A stretch of DNA of 19,662 bases from Nephromyces sp. MM_2019 (lineage: Eukaryota; Apicomplexa; Aconoidasida; Nephromycida): the NCBI GenBank assembly GCA_015657535.1, contig JADHZB010001033.1:1-19662 (forward strand), given 5' to 3'. A program made the position numbers and the translations under genes. The notes beneath the pieces were generated by a model. The model had not been told where the DNA came from, ran no database searches, and worked only from the letters and a program-made list of their open reading frames with translations. Positions within the stretch are counted from its first letter, which is position 1. Every line of letters begins with the position of its first letter. Of this stretch, positions 1 to 9,623 are shown piece by piece.

Positions 1-160
1 GTACAGATGCACACAAGCAAATACACGCACACACACACAGTACAGATGCACACAAGCAAATACACGCACACACAGGTACGCACGCCCACCCACGTCAACG
101 CAAACACCCACGCCAATACACACACACCAATACACACCACAGATTTACGCGCATACACAA
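1..160. repeat. CA-rich minisatellite upstream of the helicase exon
   Basis: The first 75 bases are two copies of a 39-bp unit beginning gtacagatgcacacaagcaa. The second copy starts at position 40 and matches over about 35 bases. A looser CA/CCCA-rich tract continues to about 160. It lies just before the acceptor at 217-218, so I read it as intron DNA. The plus strand is open in one frame across it only because CA repeats lack stops; the Thr/His-rich translation is not believable protein. Confidence 0.8.
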
Positions 161-218
161 CCAGGCAAGCAGCAAAAAATGTTCATGTGTGCTCCATGCT
201 CTTCTTCATTTCTCCAAG

Positions 219-489
219 TGGCTTAGAGGTTGCTAATGTAGTTACAACTACCTTTCTGTCACCACAAGGCTATTTTCATGGTTTTAAGCCTTTCACTATT
301 CCTTTACAGATACTTCAAGATGATTTATATTTGGTTTTTTTGGTAGCTCCAATAAATGCGCCCTCTGCGATCAAGATGAATTGGGTGCTCTTTAAAGATA
401 TGGTGGAAAAATTGCAGCCATCAGAGTTAAGGGTGCTTCAGAGTCTTTCATTAGATTGGGAAGTAATTACCAACGCTGCTAGGCGTCAG
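219..489 (+). CDS. HELQ/POLQ-family DNA helicase, internal exon A (3' part of gene; 5' part off the window)
   Basis: This exon encodes 90 residues that read like the region just after the RecA-like motor core of HELQ and DNA polymerase theta helicases, a superfamily 2 group that unwinds DNA in replication-linked repair and end joining. Visible hallmarks are GLEVANVVTTTFLSP, matching the family pattern TxLGxAxxxSxLSP, then DDLYLVFLVAPI (family DLHxxYLVTP), then a NW..F segment, LQPSELRVLQSL, and VITNAARRQ. The acceptor is ctccaag at 212-218 and the donor is CAG|gtgaag at 489/490. The reading frame leaves in phase 0, which matches the next exon. The motor core with its Walker A and DEAD-like box must lie upstream of base 1. 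Family assignment is from remembered pattern and is strong; HELQ and POLQ cannot be separated on this exon alone. Confidence 0.88.
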
Positions 490-1911
490 GTGAAGCATAA
501 AATTTTTTTCTCAATTTTGTATCGATCAACACACACAATCGTTGCTGTTATCACAGTTTCCCGGCTGCTTTTTTGCTTGATTTTGGTGTGTGTTTGTGTG
601 TTATTTTTTTGCAGTTTCTTTTCTGAATGAATTTTTCGGTTGTTTACCCTTTTTTATGGCAAGCAACTTTCCCGCTTGAAAAAGCTTTCATCTTATTCTT
701 TTTTCAATGGAGGCTAGCATCTTTTAGTCAATAGTGGAGCAGGATGTGCGAGGCTTTACCATTCAAGTTTTTTTTCACCTCATTTACTATAACCGCTGAA
801 AATTTAGATATCTCTGAGAGAAAATTCAATATGAAGTATATTTTATTACTGCTAGGCACTACTTTTAGAGCTTCATGAATGCACAAAAAATTGATATTAT
901 TTAGCTTCTTTACCAGCTTTTTCTCGCCGCATTAAATTGTTATCGGCCGTCAGATTGATAAAAAATGACAATCTAATGAAAAGTTACTTTATCACTTCAA
1001 AATTTTGCTTTTTAGTCTATTTTTGTGCTGATTTACACACACTATATATTTTTAGTTAATTTTGATGGAGAGAGTTTATTGATCATATAAATGGGTTTAT
1101 TTTATAGTTGGAAAGCTATGCACTGACCTCCCCAGGAAGCCAACTGTGGGGTAGTCGCGAGAGTATAGGAATAAAAACGAAACTATGCTGAAGCGAAATT
1201 TATGTTTCTTCCTATAGCGACTAGTCTACAAAGAATGTGTGCTGCAATACTTGTTTTAATTGAGACACTTAATAGGTATGATTTTTCGAAACTCTCATAA
1301 TCTGATTGCCATTCTAGCTGCATTAGTTATAAAGCATAGAATACTCGATTCATCTACTACTTTCACTTCATTTTTCGGTACACTCTGCCGCAGTATATAT
1401 CTCATCCTGCCTGCAGTGTGTTTGCTTCCATTATCTTATCTAAAGCATTTATTCTTCATGCATAGCAATGATTCACTTACTAAAACCCAGAATTTTCGGC
1501 ACAATGAGAAGTATAAAGACTTTTCCATTTTTAGTTTTTTAACACACAAAAGTCACAATTTCCCGGCTACAGCTCTGCAAATTTTAAATGATATTATTAT
1601 CTCTCTATTCGAGTATAAACTTTCGAGTGATGGTAAAAAGGCTGCTTTTCGCTGGTTACTTATAGAATCACAGCATGGCAAAATTATAATTTCACAATAG
1701 AGCTAGTAAAAGAAACACGTTAAATGCTCAACCTAATATAGTCTGTTATTCCATCATCTAGAGTTGAATAGTCCATTGATAGCAAGCAGTTTTCAGCACT
1801 GGATTTACCCAAAATGCCAGATTTTTTCGAGACTACGCTTATATCAGCAGCTTTGAAAAACCTCCCTTTCAGATGATCTTCTAAGCTTTTTTTAATTTTT
1901 TTTTCCCGTAG
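490..1911 (+). other. Helicase intron 1 (1422 bp)
   Basis: This is the non-coding interval between exons A and B, starting gtgaag and ending ttttttttcccgtag. It is T-rich with many stops in all frames. A plus-strand ORF at 1260-1700 has no recognisable content and I treat it as chance. A GC-richer patch near 1127-1160 can form a short CCCCA/TGGGG hairpin. Nothing else is seen in it. Confidence 0.75.
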
Positions 1912-2093
1912 GTAAAACTGACAGAAAGGCAGCAGCTACGGTACAAGCGTTTGTACATTGCATTGCTCTTGCTAGCTCTGCTGAGAGAGTATCCAATACC
2001 CACAATTTGTAGGAAATTTGCTGTATCTCGTGGAGATCTGCAGGCTTTGCAACAGGCAGCGGTTTCATTCGCTTCTATGGTCATATCAATAAG
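1912..2093 (+). CDS. HELQ/POLQ-family DNA helicase, exon B
   Basis: The exon begins GTA AAA CTG after the acceptor cccgtag and ends ATA AG before the donor gtatgag. It encodes 60 residues plus two bases. The opening TERQ followed by YKRLYIALLLLALLREYPI matches the POLQ-type stretch with TERQ, a hydrophobic helix and a short EVP-like turn. The segment RGDLQALQQAAVSFASMV is the most diagnostic signature in the window: POLQ-family proteins have RGQIQSLQQSAxxYAGM at this place. The exon enters in phase 0 and leaves in phase 2, agreeing with exons A and C. In the cell this part forms winged-helix and ratchet elements that help guide single-stranded DNA through the motor. The opposite strand is open at 1881-2084 but its translation is a shadow. 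Confidence 0.9.
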
Positions 2094-2946
2094 GTATGAG
2101 GCGTGATTCCCCTATTCTAGCGTTATTATAAGATGCTCTTTATAAATTCGTGTATTGATAGGATTTCCTTGGGATATGATTTTTTTTTATTCTTCATCCT
2201 CTGTTCAAGGTTGGAATATTGAAATCTGCTGCTGAATAACCAGCAAAGGGCGAGAAAATATCACTTTTGGTAGGAAGTTTTTTGTTTATATCTTCACTTT
2301 CAGGCATTTAATCATCATTATTTTTAGGTGCATGTTATTTGCTAGATTATGGGCCTTGCATGAAGCTGTATGTGATTCTATAATTCTAATTTGTATCTTA
2401 ATCTCTTTGAAAAAGCTCAAAATCTTCCAGATGATTCTTTTTTTTATAGCAAGCAGAAAAAGGAGTTTTAGATAGATTATTTTAGTTCTTTCGCTAGCTA
2501 GTCTACTTTTTTTAACTAGAATCATATGAGAGTGCTTAACTATTTTGCTTTAGGGCTCCCTCTTAATCTCCCCCCACACACTCTTGCAAAAATCTCCCCC
2601 AAAAAAAACCCAAAAACTCCCAAAAGCACTCGAAAAACCCCCCAAGACCCTCAAAAAATACCCCGAAAGCCCCCAAAATCCCCTCCCAACCCTCCAATTT
2701 TGCTCCAGTGAGGTTAATTCGCTACAATCCACCATTGGGGTATCTATCACTCTTAATAAGCTTGTATTATTTTTTGATTAAATATCCTTTTCAATACCAT
2801 GACCTTGCTATGCTTCTTCTTTACTTTTTTGTAGTAATTTCCCTGTTTCACAAGATGCAAAGCTGCCTCCTCTTCAGAAATTCGTCAAGATTACTTACTT
2901 TGCTGATTCTTGAGATGATTCCATAGACTATTTTCATTCTTTTCAG
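2094..2946 (+). other. Helicase intron 2 (853 bp)
   Basis: It begins gtatgag and ends cattcttttcag. It is AT-rich with many stops. Its one distinctive element is the C-run block at 2555-2700, listed separately. Short ORFs on both strands across this interval come from low-complexity sequence and have no protein-like content. Confidence 0.8.
2555..2700. repeat. Alternating C-run/A-run block; G-quadruplex pattern on the minus strand
   Basis: C-runs of three to six alternate with A-runs for about 145 bp. Within it, 2661-2687 on the plus strand is four C-runs (4, 5, 4 and 3) separated by spacers of 5, 5 and 1 bases. The minus strand therefore fits the standard G3+ N1-7 quadruplex rule. The G-rich strand is the template strand of the helicase gene, so the pre-mRNA would carry the C-rich version. 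Lys/Pro-rich translations on the plus strand are artefacts. Confidence 0.8.
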
Positions 2947-3072
2947 TGAGCACGTAAACTGGTGGATAATTGGGAAATTTATTCGACAAATTCAGCAGAG
3001 ACTGCTCTATGGCGTCAAGTCTGAGCTACTCCCCTTGATGCAGATACCCGGAGTGAATCGTTCAATAGCCAG
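2947..3072 (+). CDS. HELQ/POLQ-family DNA helicase, exon C
   Basis: The acceptor tttcag at 2941-2946 is followed by TGAGCACG. The first T completes the AG left by exon B to give Ser, and the frame then reads EHVNWWIIGKF, a Gln/Arg-rich helix, and SELLPLMQIPGVNRSIAR. This last segment matches the family pattern [RK]xxLxxLMxIPGxxxxRAR, the start of the helix-hairpin-helix. The KSELLPLM wording looks closer to HELQ than to POLQ, while exon B looks closer to POLQ. The exon is ended here at GCC AG|gtttca, a weak donor. If that donor is not used, the frame stays open through 3073-3132 into the next segment. Phase agreement across three exons makes the gene model firm up to this point. Confidence 0.85.
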
Positions 3073-3132
3073 GTTTCAACGAATGAAATTTTTGGGTTTT
3101 TTTTGTTATCCGTCTACTATCATGCTCTTTAG

Positions 3133-3209
3133 GTTTTTGACAGCATTTTTTATTGCATATAATCTATTTATTAGTAGCAAAATTAGGCGTCATAATGCCC
3201 AAAAAACGG
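3133..3209 (+). CDS. HELQ/POLQ-family DNA helicase, probable exon D
   Basis: The acceptor ctctttag at 3125-3132 leads into a frame matching exon C (AG+G gives Arg), then FLTAFFIAYNLFISSKI. Spliced, the join reads AR-F-L-T-A-F-F, which fits the family's ARxLYxxGFxT helix-hairpin-helix continuation with one gap. The segment ends at a good donor, CGG|gtatgt at 3209/3210. Failing that, it runs on to a TAA at 3218-3220, which would end the protein a few residues later. The 60 bp before it (3073-3132) are T-rich like an intron, but stop-free and divisible by three, so retention would simply add 20 residues. I could not find a further exon downstream, nor any family-A polymerase motif. Confidence 0.5.
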
Positions 3210-3411
3210 GTATGTATTAACAAAAATTAGAGCATTACAGATGCCATGAAAATTCCTGAATCCTCTTTTTGACTAGGAAGACAGTTTTATGCATTTTAAC
3301 CAAATTTGAAGGAAATATGCGAGCTACACACACAAAAGGAAATATGGAGAAATAAAAAATCATATAATCTAGCGCACTGAGGAAAGTATATTTTTTTGTG
3401 TCTTTTTGGGG

Positions 3412-3705
3412 TTAAATTTCTTCCTTTTGGAAGGGTAACTTATTCAAACGCTCTTTATAACTTCTTTCCGATTTATTATGCCTCTTATGTATCTTGACGT
3501 AATTTGTTTTATAGTTTTGGTGGAATTGATAAAATAGTGTGGTAATGTGAAATGGCACCCCAAGCCGATATCTTCCAAGATTTCTTATAGAATTAAAGCA
3601 TGTGAAAGCTGCATCTACAAATTCATCAGAATGCGTAAAATTGTCTTTTTTTGGTGCATCTCTTGAGAAAAAACTTGGTTTATAACTTTCTTTGCCTTTT
3701 TTCAT
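3412..3705 (-). CDS. Possible small gene or exon, 97 residues, unknown
   Basis: A minus-strand ORF is open from ATG at 3705 to TAA at 3412. An in-frame GTG six bases upstream is an unlikely start in a eukaryote. The product is highly basic, with Lys/Arg/His clusters in its second half and a mixed-residue first half (DEFVDAAFTCFNSIRNLG). Composition looks more like protein than most ORFs in the middle region, but no family is recognised. It lies just past the last helicase exon, on the opposite strand. It could be a real small gene, an exon of a minus-strand gene, or chance; splice sites do not settle it. Confidence 0.25.
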   Translation of the reverse strand: MKKGKESYKPSFFSRDAPKKDNFTHSDEFVDAAFTCFNSIRNLGRYRLGVPFHITTLFYQFHQNYKTNYVKIHKRHNKSERSYKERLNKLPFQKEEI

Positions 3706-3719
3706 GCTCACGTTAACAC

Positions 3720-5780
3720 TTTAGCTACCGTTTTGAAGAAAGAGATTCTGCTTAATTTTTACAATAAAAATACTTCACCCACGTAGAGTAGCTACATTCA
3801 CTGTACACAGTGCAAGCATAAATCCTTAGCATCAATTTTCTGCAAGCTTCAGATGGGGGAAAATAGCTCATCCAAGATTGAAATTTGAAATAAATCACAC
3901 AATTTACTCTTGTTAAAAGCATATTTCCAAAGTTCCAAAATTGTATGATTCAATGAATTAAGCTGATTTTCAGATCAGCTTTTACTTATCTCATACGCGT
4001 TTTCTCCATCAGAGAAAAGGCTTAAATTGATTGAACAAAACGCAGAAAAACGCCGTAAAAAGCAAGATAAATTAGCCTTTAACTGCTAATTTTCACGCCT
4101 TCGTATACCTTGGGAGCTCTTTATTTTGTGATGGTATCTCATATCTCATTTTAATGAGCTCAGAATACTCTTTCTCGCTGGATGGAAATCGTTTTACGTT
4201 ATTGCATCAACTTCACCCCACAAGATTCAACGCGTCTTACTTAGGACGACCTTCACTCGGGGTCAAAACAGAAATCAGGCAGCGCTTGTTTACGCAAAAT
4301 ATTTGATTTTAAGCGCAAGATATCACGGCCTCAAGAAGGTGAAATTTGCTGGTGATTTTTCCTTAAAAAGTTAAAAGATTTTTCATTTCTTGAAGTCTTT
4401 AAAATTATCCCCTTGGTGAACTTTTCGTGAAGTTGATTCAAGTCTTTTAGCTGTTAAAACAGCATTAAAACTAGCTTTTAAGGAGCTTTTCATGCATCTT
4501 CATACGAAAATTTTGCACAGCTGATTTTCACTTATTTTATAGCTGAAAGAATCGTATCCTATGTGGGTTAGGCTCTATTTTTAAGGTATTTTAAGAGAGT
4601 AAATTCTAAGCGAATTTATATATAGAAATTGCCTGAGTTTAGAGAGAGCTCCCTATTGTTGCTTGGCGGTTTATTTCTTAAGCAAATTTCGGAAATTGAA
4701 AAAAAAATTGAAGATTTCCATTTATGCGGTGCTCTCAGTTATCAGCAGAGGCTACAGCTATGCATTTTCGGCCCCTGAAATTCATATATTAATATTCATT
4801 GGCTTATTAAATAATATGTATATTACGTAGGAGAAAAGAATGGTAATTGTCGCTTTAATGTATAATGATAAAGTACGTTTACCGAATTTTTTTTCTACGA
4901 AGAAGCCAAAGAAAAGCCTAAATTTGCTAGTGGAGCACTTCTTTCTACTTTGATGCTCTGCCAGGAGTTTTTATTCGTGAATTAGACAGAGTAAAGAGCG
5001 CGTAAAAATTAGCTTCAAGAGTTAAAATTTCATCGATAAACTTGAAACAAAATTATAAAGTGTTTCGTGTGGTCCGAAAAATTTAAATCTTAAAAGGAAC
5101 AAACTTTTTTTTTCGTTTACTTAAATAATTTCAGAGGGAAATCATGGAAAATATCATTAATATAAACCATGAAAAAATAGCAATGAAATCATATCAAACT
5201 TTGAATTCATGAATCAAGTAACCCAATTATGAGGCAAAAAAAATCAGCCTTTTTTCAGGTTTTAGCTTCGCTGCTTCCAAATTTGAAAAGAGAGAAAATG
5301 GCATATCATTAACTATTTTTGTATATGCAGTGTTGTAAACTGCTGACTCGTTGTAAATTAGCTACGCAGTTATCAAACTTTGTTGGATTTACGAGCATTT
5401 TTGCGCTTCTTCATGACTTTCAGCTAAAAGAACGAAGGCATGCTAAGGATTTTTGATGATGCCTGTATATAGCGGCTTCTGAAAGTAAGTGATGGAAAAT
5501 GGCTGCAGGCTCTTTTGAATTATTGAAAAGCAATAAAAATGCTTCTTTTATTATTTTTCTTTTAATGATTGCAAGTAATTTTTTCTATCATGGATATGGA
5601 AGTTTTGGCGATTTTCTCCACAAGATATAAATTAGAGTAAAAAAAATATTTGTTGCTAATCGTAAATTAACCCTTATCAGAATAGAAAATAAAACATGTG
5701 GAATATGCAGAATAACAGGAAATATAATTCCTAAATTGAGTACCTTTTTATAGCTCCGGGAGGAATATTTATATATCTTT
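3720..5780. other. Region without recognised genes
   Basis: This stretch is AT-rich with frequent stops in every frame. The words agctgatttt and gctaattttca recur around 3961, 4076 and 4521, with one small hairpin (aagctgat/atcagctt, 3960-3981). I see no RNA gene, no transposon ends and no ORF above about 60 codons that looks like protein. Confidence 0.6.
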
Positions 5781-5788
5781 CTGGAATT

Positions 5789-6088
5789 TTATATAGTGAA
5801 GTAGGAACTTTTTTTTGAGCCTTGCTTATGACGCTTCAGTGCAATGAACCAAGGGGTAGCGAAACAAGGGTTATCATCGATTCTTTTGAAAGAACCCGAA
5901 AGACCTTCAGATAAAAAAATGCGGCATGTACGAAAAAAAATTAACCCAAATGTTTCTTGTGATTTCTGCTGATAGCTTGAACGAGTATAAATATGTTTCG
6001 CCTTGTTGAGCCATTTCAATCCTTCTGTTCCTGGGGGTCCTTCAAAGTTACCTGGTTTAGTTGTAGGTTTCCATGTAATAGTTGCCAT
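5789..6088 (-). CDS. Possible small gene or exon, 99 residues, unknown
   Basis: A minus-strand ORF runs from ATG (6088) to TGA or TAA-type stop near 5789. The start context is favourable for a eukaryote, with A at -3 and G at +4 (ATGGCA). The N-terminus ATITWKPTTKPGNFEGPPG is Pro/Gly-rich, followed by a Lys/Trp/Tyr-containing segment and a basic tail (ALKRHKQGSKK). I recognise no family. In AT-rich DNA a 99-codon open frame is uncommon but not decisive. It could be a single-exon small protein or a first exon. Confidence 0.28.
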   Translation of the reverse strand: MATITWKPTTKPGNFEGPPGTEGLKWLNKAKHIYTRSSYQQKSQETFGLIFFRTCRIFLSEGLSGSFKRIDDNPCFATPWFIALKRHKQGSKKSSYFTI

Positions 6089-6279
6089 AGTTGCATCTTT
6101 TCGAGAAATATGCCCCCATGAAAAAAATTAATGTACCTGTCATTGTACTCAAATGCTATTTACTTTCTATGAGGGGCTTTATGGACGGTGTAATGGATCA
6201 GCATCTTGGAAATAGCCATGATTTATCTAAAGATTCGTGTTATTTTTTGGGTCCTTTGTTTCACGCTTTCTAAGCTGGA

Positions 6280-8870
6280 GGAGAAAGCATTTGATTTACT
6301 GATTTCATGACTTTTTTCCGGGGTAGAAATTCCTTTTTTATAAATGTTTTCTCTGAAAATGAAGGGCTATTTCCTAAATTTAAGTGGTTTATAAGAGTTG
6401 CTTTAAGCTGCGAATACATAGCTTATTTTTTTTTTGGCTTAGCTTTGGTGACTACAGGCGAGGTAGCCTTACATATATAAAGTTGCTCCTTGAGGAGCAA
6501 TCATATCTTCGGATCACGTCTACAGTTTTCATTCGTTAGAATGATTGGAGCTTGCAAACTGCCAAATCTTTTTTGCTATGATTTAAGTAGGTTTAAAACT
6601 CCTGATGTCGCAGCATTGCTTAGTTTTAATCACCCCTTAATTTATCTGAATATACTAAAGAAGATTTATAGACGGGCATCTCTTACGGTGCGAGTCGAAT
6701 AGCCTCCAACAAGAGTGCTTATTGAAGGTGGAACCCTGATGCCATTTCTTTTCAATATACTATTCAAAGTTTCCCAACATCGCATGCGTTTGCTGAGAAA
6801 TTCAAAAATGATGAAATTTTTGCTTTCTGCATCCTAAAAAAATCTTGAAGGATGCTGAGGTCTCTCAACTAGCATGATAAAAAATTATTACAGGGAAAAA
6901 TTATGTAATACTTTTCCAAAAGGTTTAGGACTGCTGCTATAGTAAAATCTTTTTCTTGTTATGAGGCAGCGCATACAGAGAATCCTACCTTAATGGTAGT
7001 ACCCCAGGGGAACTAGTATAAATTCTAGCTTTGGAAGAATTATATATTTTTTTGGCTACCATCCTTTTGAAGTTCAAAAAATTCCTTCATAGATTCTCTA
7101 TAAATGGTGAGATAAAAAACGCACCCCCCTTTTTGTACATACCAAAAGGACTAGAGATGATGGCGTAGCATGGTAAATGAACCCTGACATACCCGCAAAA
7201 AATCCTTTAATGACCGAACACTCTCCTGGTGACAGTTTGTTCATAGGGGATTGAGTTCAAAATATTCAGTGTAGTTTATATTTAAACTTATAAATGCTAA
7301 TTCTAAGATAAATTTTGGATTGGCTGAGTCCAGCTAAGCTACTCAAAAAAGGCAGCATCTTCTGAATCAGTCAGAGAATCTCTCCTATTCCGCCGGGAAC
7401 AATGTCAGTTTCGCGAAATATTACTATGCACGTTATGATGAAATTTAGTAGCATGATGGAGTCATATTAACTTGAAATAATAATATGGTAGATTGAAAAT
7501 CAAGAGGCAAGACGGAACGTTGCCTTCAGGTGGCGGTGCGATGGCTGCTTTAAAGAAGGTTTTTTCCGCATGCAACTGCCAGAAGTAGCATTATAAATGG
7601 AGCAAAGGCTACATGGCAGCTTTTTGCTGAAAACTTACGGATATAAACAATCCTATGAAAATCAAATAGAATCTGCAGTTTATGCAGTCTAATTTTGGTC
7701 TAGTTATATCCAGCGCCGTTTTTGCGAGGAGCAACTATTGGGAAATACTTGCTGCGTTAAATATCAATCATAAACCGCAAGGATATTTTAGGCAGTTTTA
7801 TATTGAAAATTTAATTGCCTATTGGCTAGGTGCATCACAAGCTTCATTAATCAGCAAGAAAGGCGATTCTAGGTAGAGCTGCCACCTTATCTTGAAAAGG
7901 ATATTCCATCAAGAGAGACAATATTTTTGCTAGTTTTAGCGCGGATCACAAGCTGTTACCGTAGCAGCTTTCTCTGCTTTTTTTAGGACCTAAAGTACCT
8001 AATAGGAAAGTTTTCGTGTATGGATTTGAGTTTCTTTTCGTCTAGAATGTATGTGGAATAGAGCTATTTTGAAGTACCTGACTAAATGCTTTTTCTGTAC
8101 TAATATACTAAGCTTGTCTCGAGTAAATCACCGTGGATACATATCACCTAATCACAGCTCCGCGAAATAAATTTGCCTTTAAAACTTGGCAATGGTTTAG
8201 TTGCAGGTAGAATGTATGCTTTAATATTTGCAATCGCACGCACAAACAAGCACCCTGCGAGAAATTCAATTTCGGATATAAGCCGTGAATGGCTTTAAAT
8301 ACGAGGTTTCATTGCTCTAAAAACCTTTTGTGCTATGGAATAATTGAACTTTGCAGTGGTAAAAAGAGAAAATTACACCACCTGCAAACAGTGAACTGGT
8401 AAAAGCTACAAAACGGTAAGGAAACATATGGGGATGAATTTCGTATTACGCATATTCTACTCACAAAGAGGCTTCCTAGCCGATCAAGAACTAAAAAAGA
8501 GTGCAGGGCATTGCAACTCTTCATTAGAGAGTAATTTAGTTTATAAATCCTTCAAGAAAGGTGGAAATTATTCAAAAAGATGATTTCCAACACAGTATCA
8601 GGGAAGGCGAGTAGCTCCGCATATCGTCGACTAAAAGACATCGTATGCGTACCCTACACTTCCGTTAGATAAAAGAGTTTTGGGGCGAAAAAAATAAAGA
8701 CGCAAGAACTTGAAGCTGTCGAGTTCAGTACTAGGTCGTTGCATCTAACCAAGAAGCCAAAATCATCATACGGCTATAAGAATGATTTCTTCCCTTTATT
8801 CAACAAAATTATAGAAAATAGGCTTATATCTACAATTTCACAACAGCCGGGGATACATTTGCAATCACAG
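6280..8870. other. Region without recognised genes
   Basis: All frames have frequent stops. The open frames of 60-70 codons at 6490-6702, 7682-7876 and 8333-8524 have no recognisable motifs and mostly lack a good start. A short GC-richer patch near 7518-7590 translates to LPSGGGAMAALKKVF, Gly-rich and protein-like for about 30 codons but bounded by stops without clear splice sites. No RNA gene is seen. Confidence 0.55.
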
Positions 8871-8878
8871 CAGTTAAA

Positions 8879-9086
8879 TAGTCTAGAAAAACGTAGTTAA
8901 AGAAGTTAAGAGTTCGCAATTGCAAACTCAAATATCTCTAGGAAAACACAGTTGCAGAAGTTGCCAATTTATAGGTATAAACTTGAATACCTCTTGGAAA
9001 ACGCAGTGAAGAATTCCCAAGTGCAAGTTCAAATATCTCTACTCAAATACAGTTGCAGAAGTTACTAATTCCCAAGAAAAAATTCA
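8879..9086. repeat. Degenerate tandem repeat, about 46-55 bp, four units
   Basis: Units begin near 8879, 8931, 8986 and 9032. Each carries a core like aatatctctaggaaaacgca, then cagttgcagaagtt, and ends with a variant of gcaaactca or caagttca. Unit lengths are 52, 55, 46 and 55 bp. Divergence between units is considerable, so the array is old. A partial fifth unit (aaataaaacgtagcattgc) may follow. No coding frame runs through it. Confidence 0.7.
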
Positions 9087-9089
9087 AAT

Positions 9090-9620
9090 AAAACGTAGCA
9101 TTGCTGCAAGAAAATCCAAATTGTGATTTCTTCAATGCCTTGAAATAGTTGCAGCTCCCGGAATAGCTGTCTTTACGCTGGTTTTACAACGTAATGTACC
9201 GAAAACGTATTGAAAGCAAAAAAATTTAATATCTTATTTTAATAACAAGAATATATGCACGCAAAGATACCCCAACAGTAAATGTGTTTCAAAGCTGGAC
9301 ATGATGGTAGAATCCAGCTTAGGTAATGATAAAAAACAGCAATGAAGAAGTAGGATACGAGAGTACATATATAGGTTGCGCTGAAAACTTGGCACCAAAT
9401 GAGATTTGCTGAGCAATTGTGAAATTATCAGGCACCAGAAGGATATGGCATTAGGAAGCAAACTTTTCATGCCTTGTAGAAGAAAGAATCACAAACGTGC
9501 ACCGCTTCGGCTGATTTCGATTATCTCGGAAATGAAACTTTCACTGTGTGAATAATTCCATTACGCGTTAATCCAAAAAAAAAAAAGAGGAGCCAAGCAT
9601 TGTAAATCTTTCAAAAAAGC
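9090..9620. other. Gap downstream of the 188-residue minus ORF
   Basis: A minus-strand ORF at 9234-9470 (ATG start, 78 codons) is rich in Leu, Ser, Cys and Phe. It looks like translated low-complexity sequence rather than a designed membrane protein. An A12-type run sits near 9575-9587. Nothing else stands out. Polyadenylation of the 9624-10190 gene, if real, would fall here. Confidence 0.45.
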
Positions 9621-9623
9621 CTT

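Noticed and set aside
7..630. A 207-codon plus-strand ORF taken as one protein.
   Set aside because: Its first 70 codons are CA-repeat translation and its end is T-rich intron. Only 219-489 has helicase content, and good splice sites bound it.
1260..1700. A 146-codon plus-strand ORF.
   Set aside because: It lies inside helicase intron 1 between in-phase exons and shows no motif or protein-like domain.
1881..2084. Minus-strand ORF of 67 codons.
   Set aside because: It is the antisense shadow of helicase exon B.
2526..2781. Lys/Pro-rich plus-strand and Gly-rich minus-strand ORFs.
   Set aside because: They are direct translations of the C-run/A-run block and have no real sequence complexity.
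7500..7592. Frame reading LPSGGGAMAALKKVF, reminiscent of glycine-rich chaperonin or kinase turns.
   Set aside because: It is only about 30 codons between stops, without clear splice sites and with too little sequence to support a family.
9234..9470. Minus-strand ORF that looks like a small membrane protein.
   Set aside because: Leu/Ser/Cys/Phe bias without defined spans or charged flanks fits translated low-complexity DNA.
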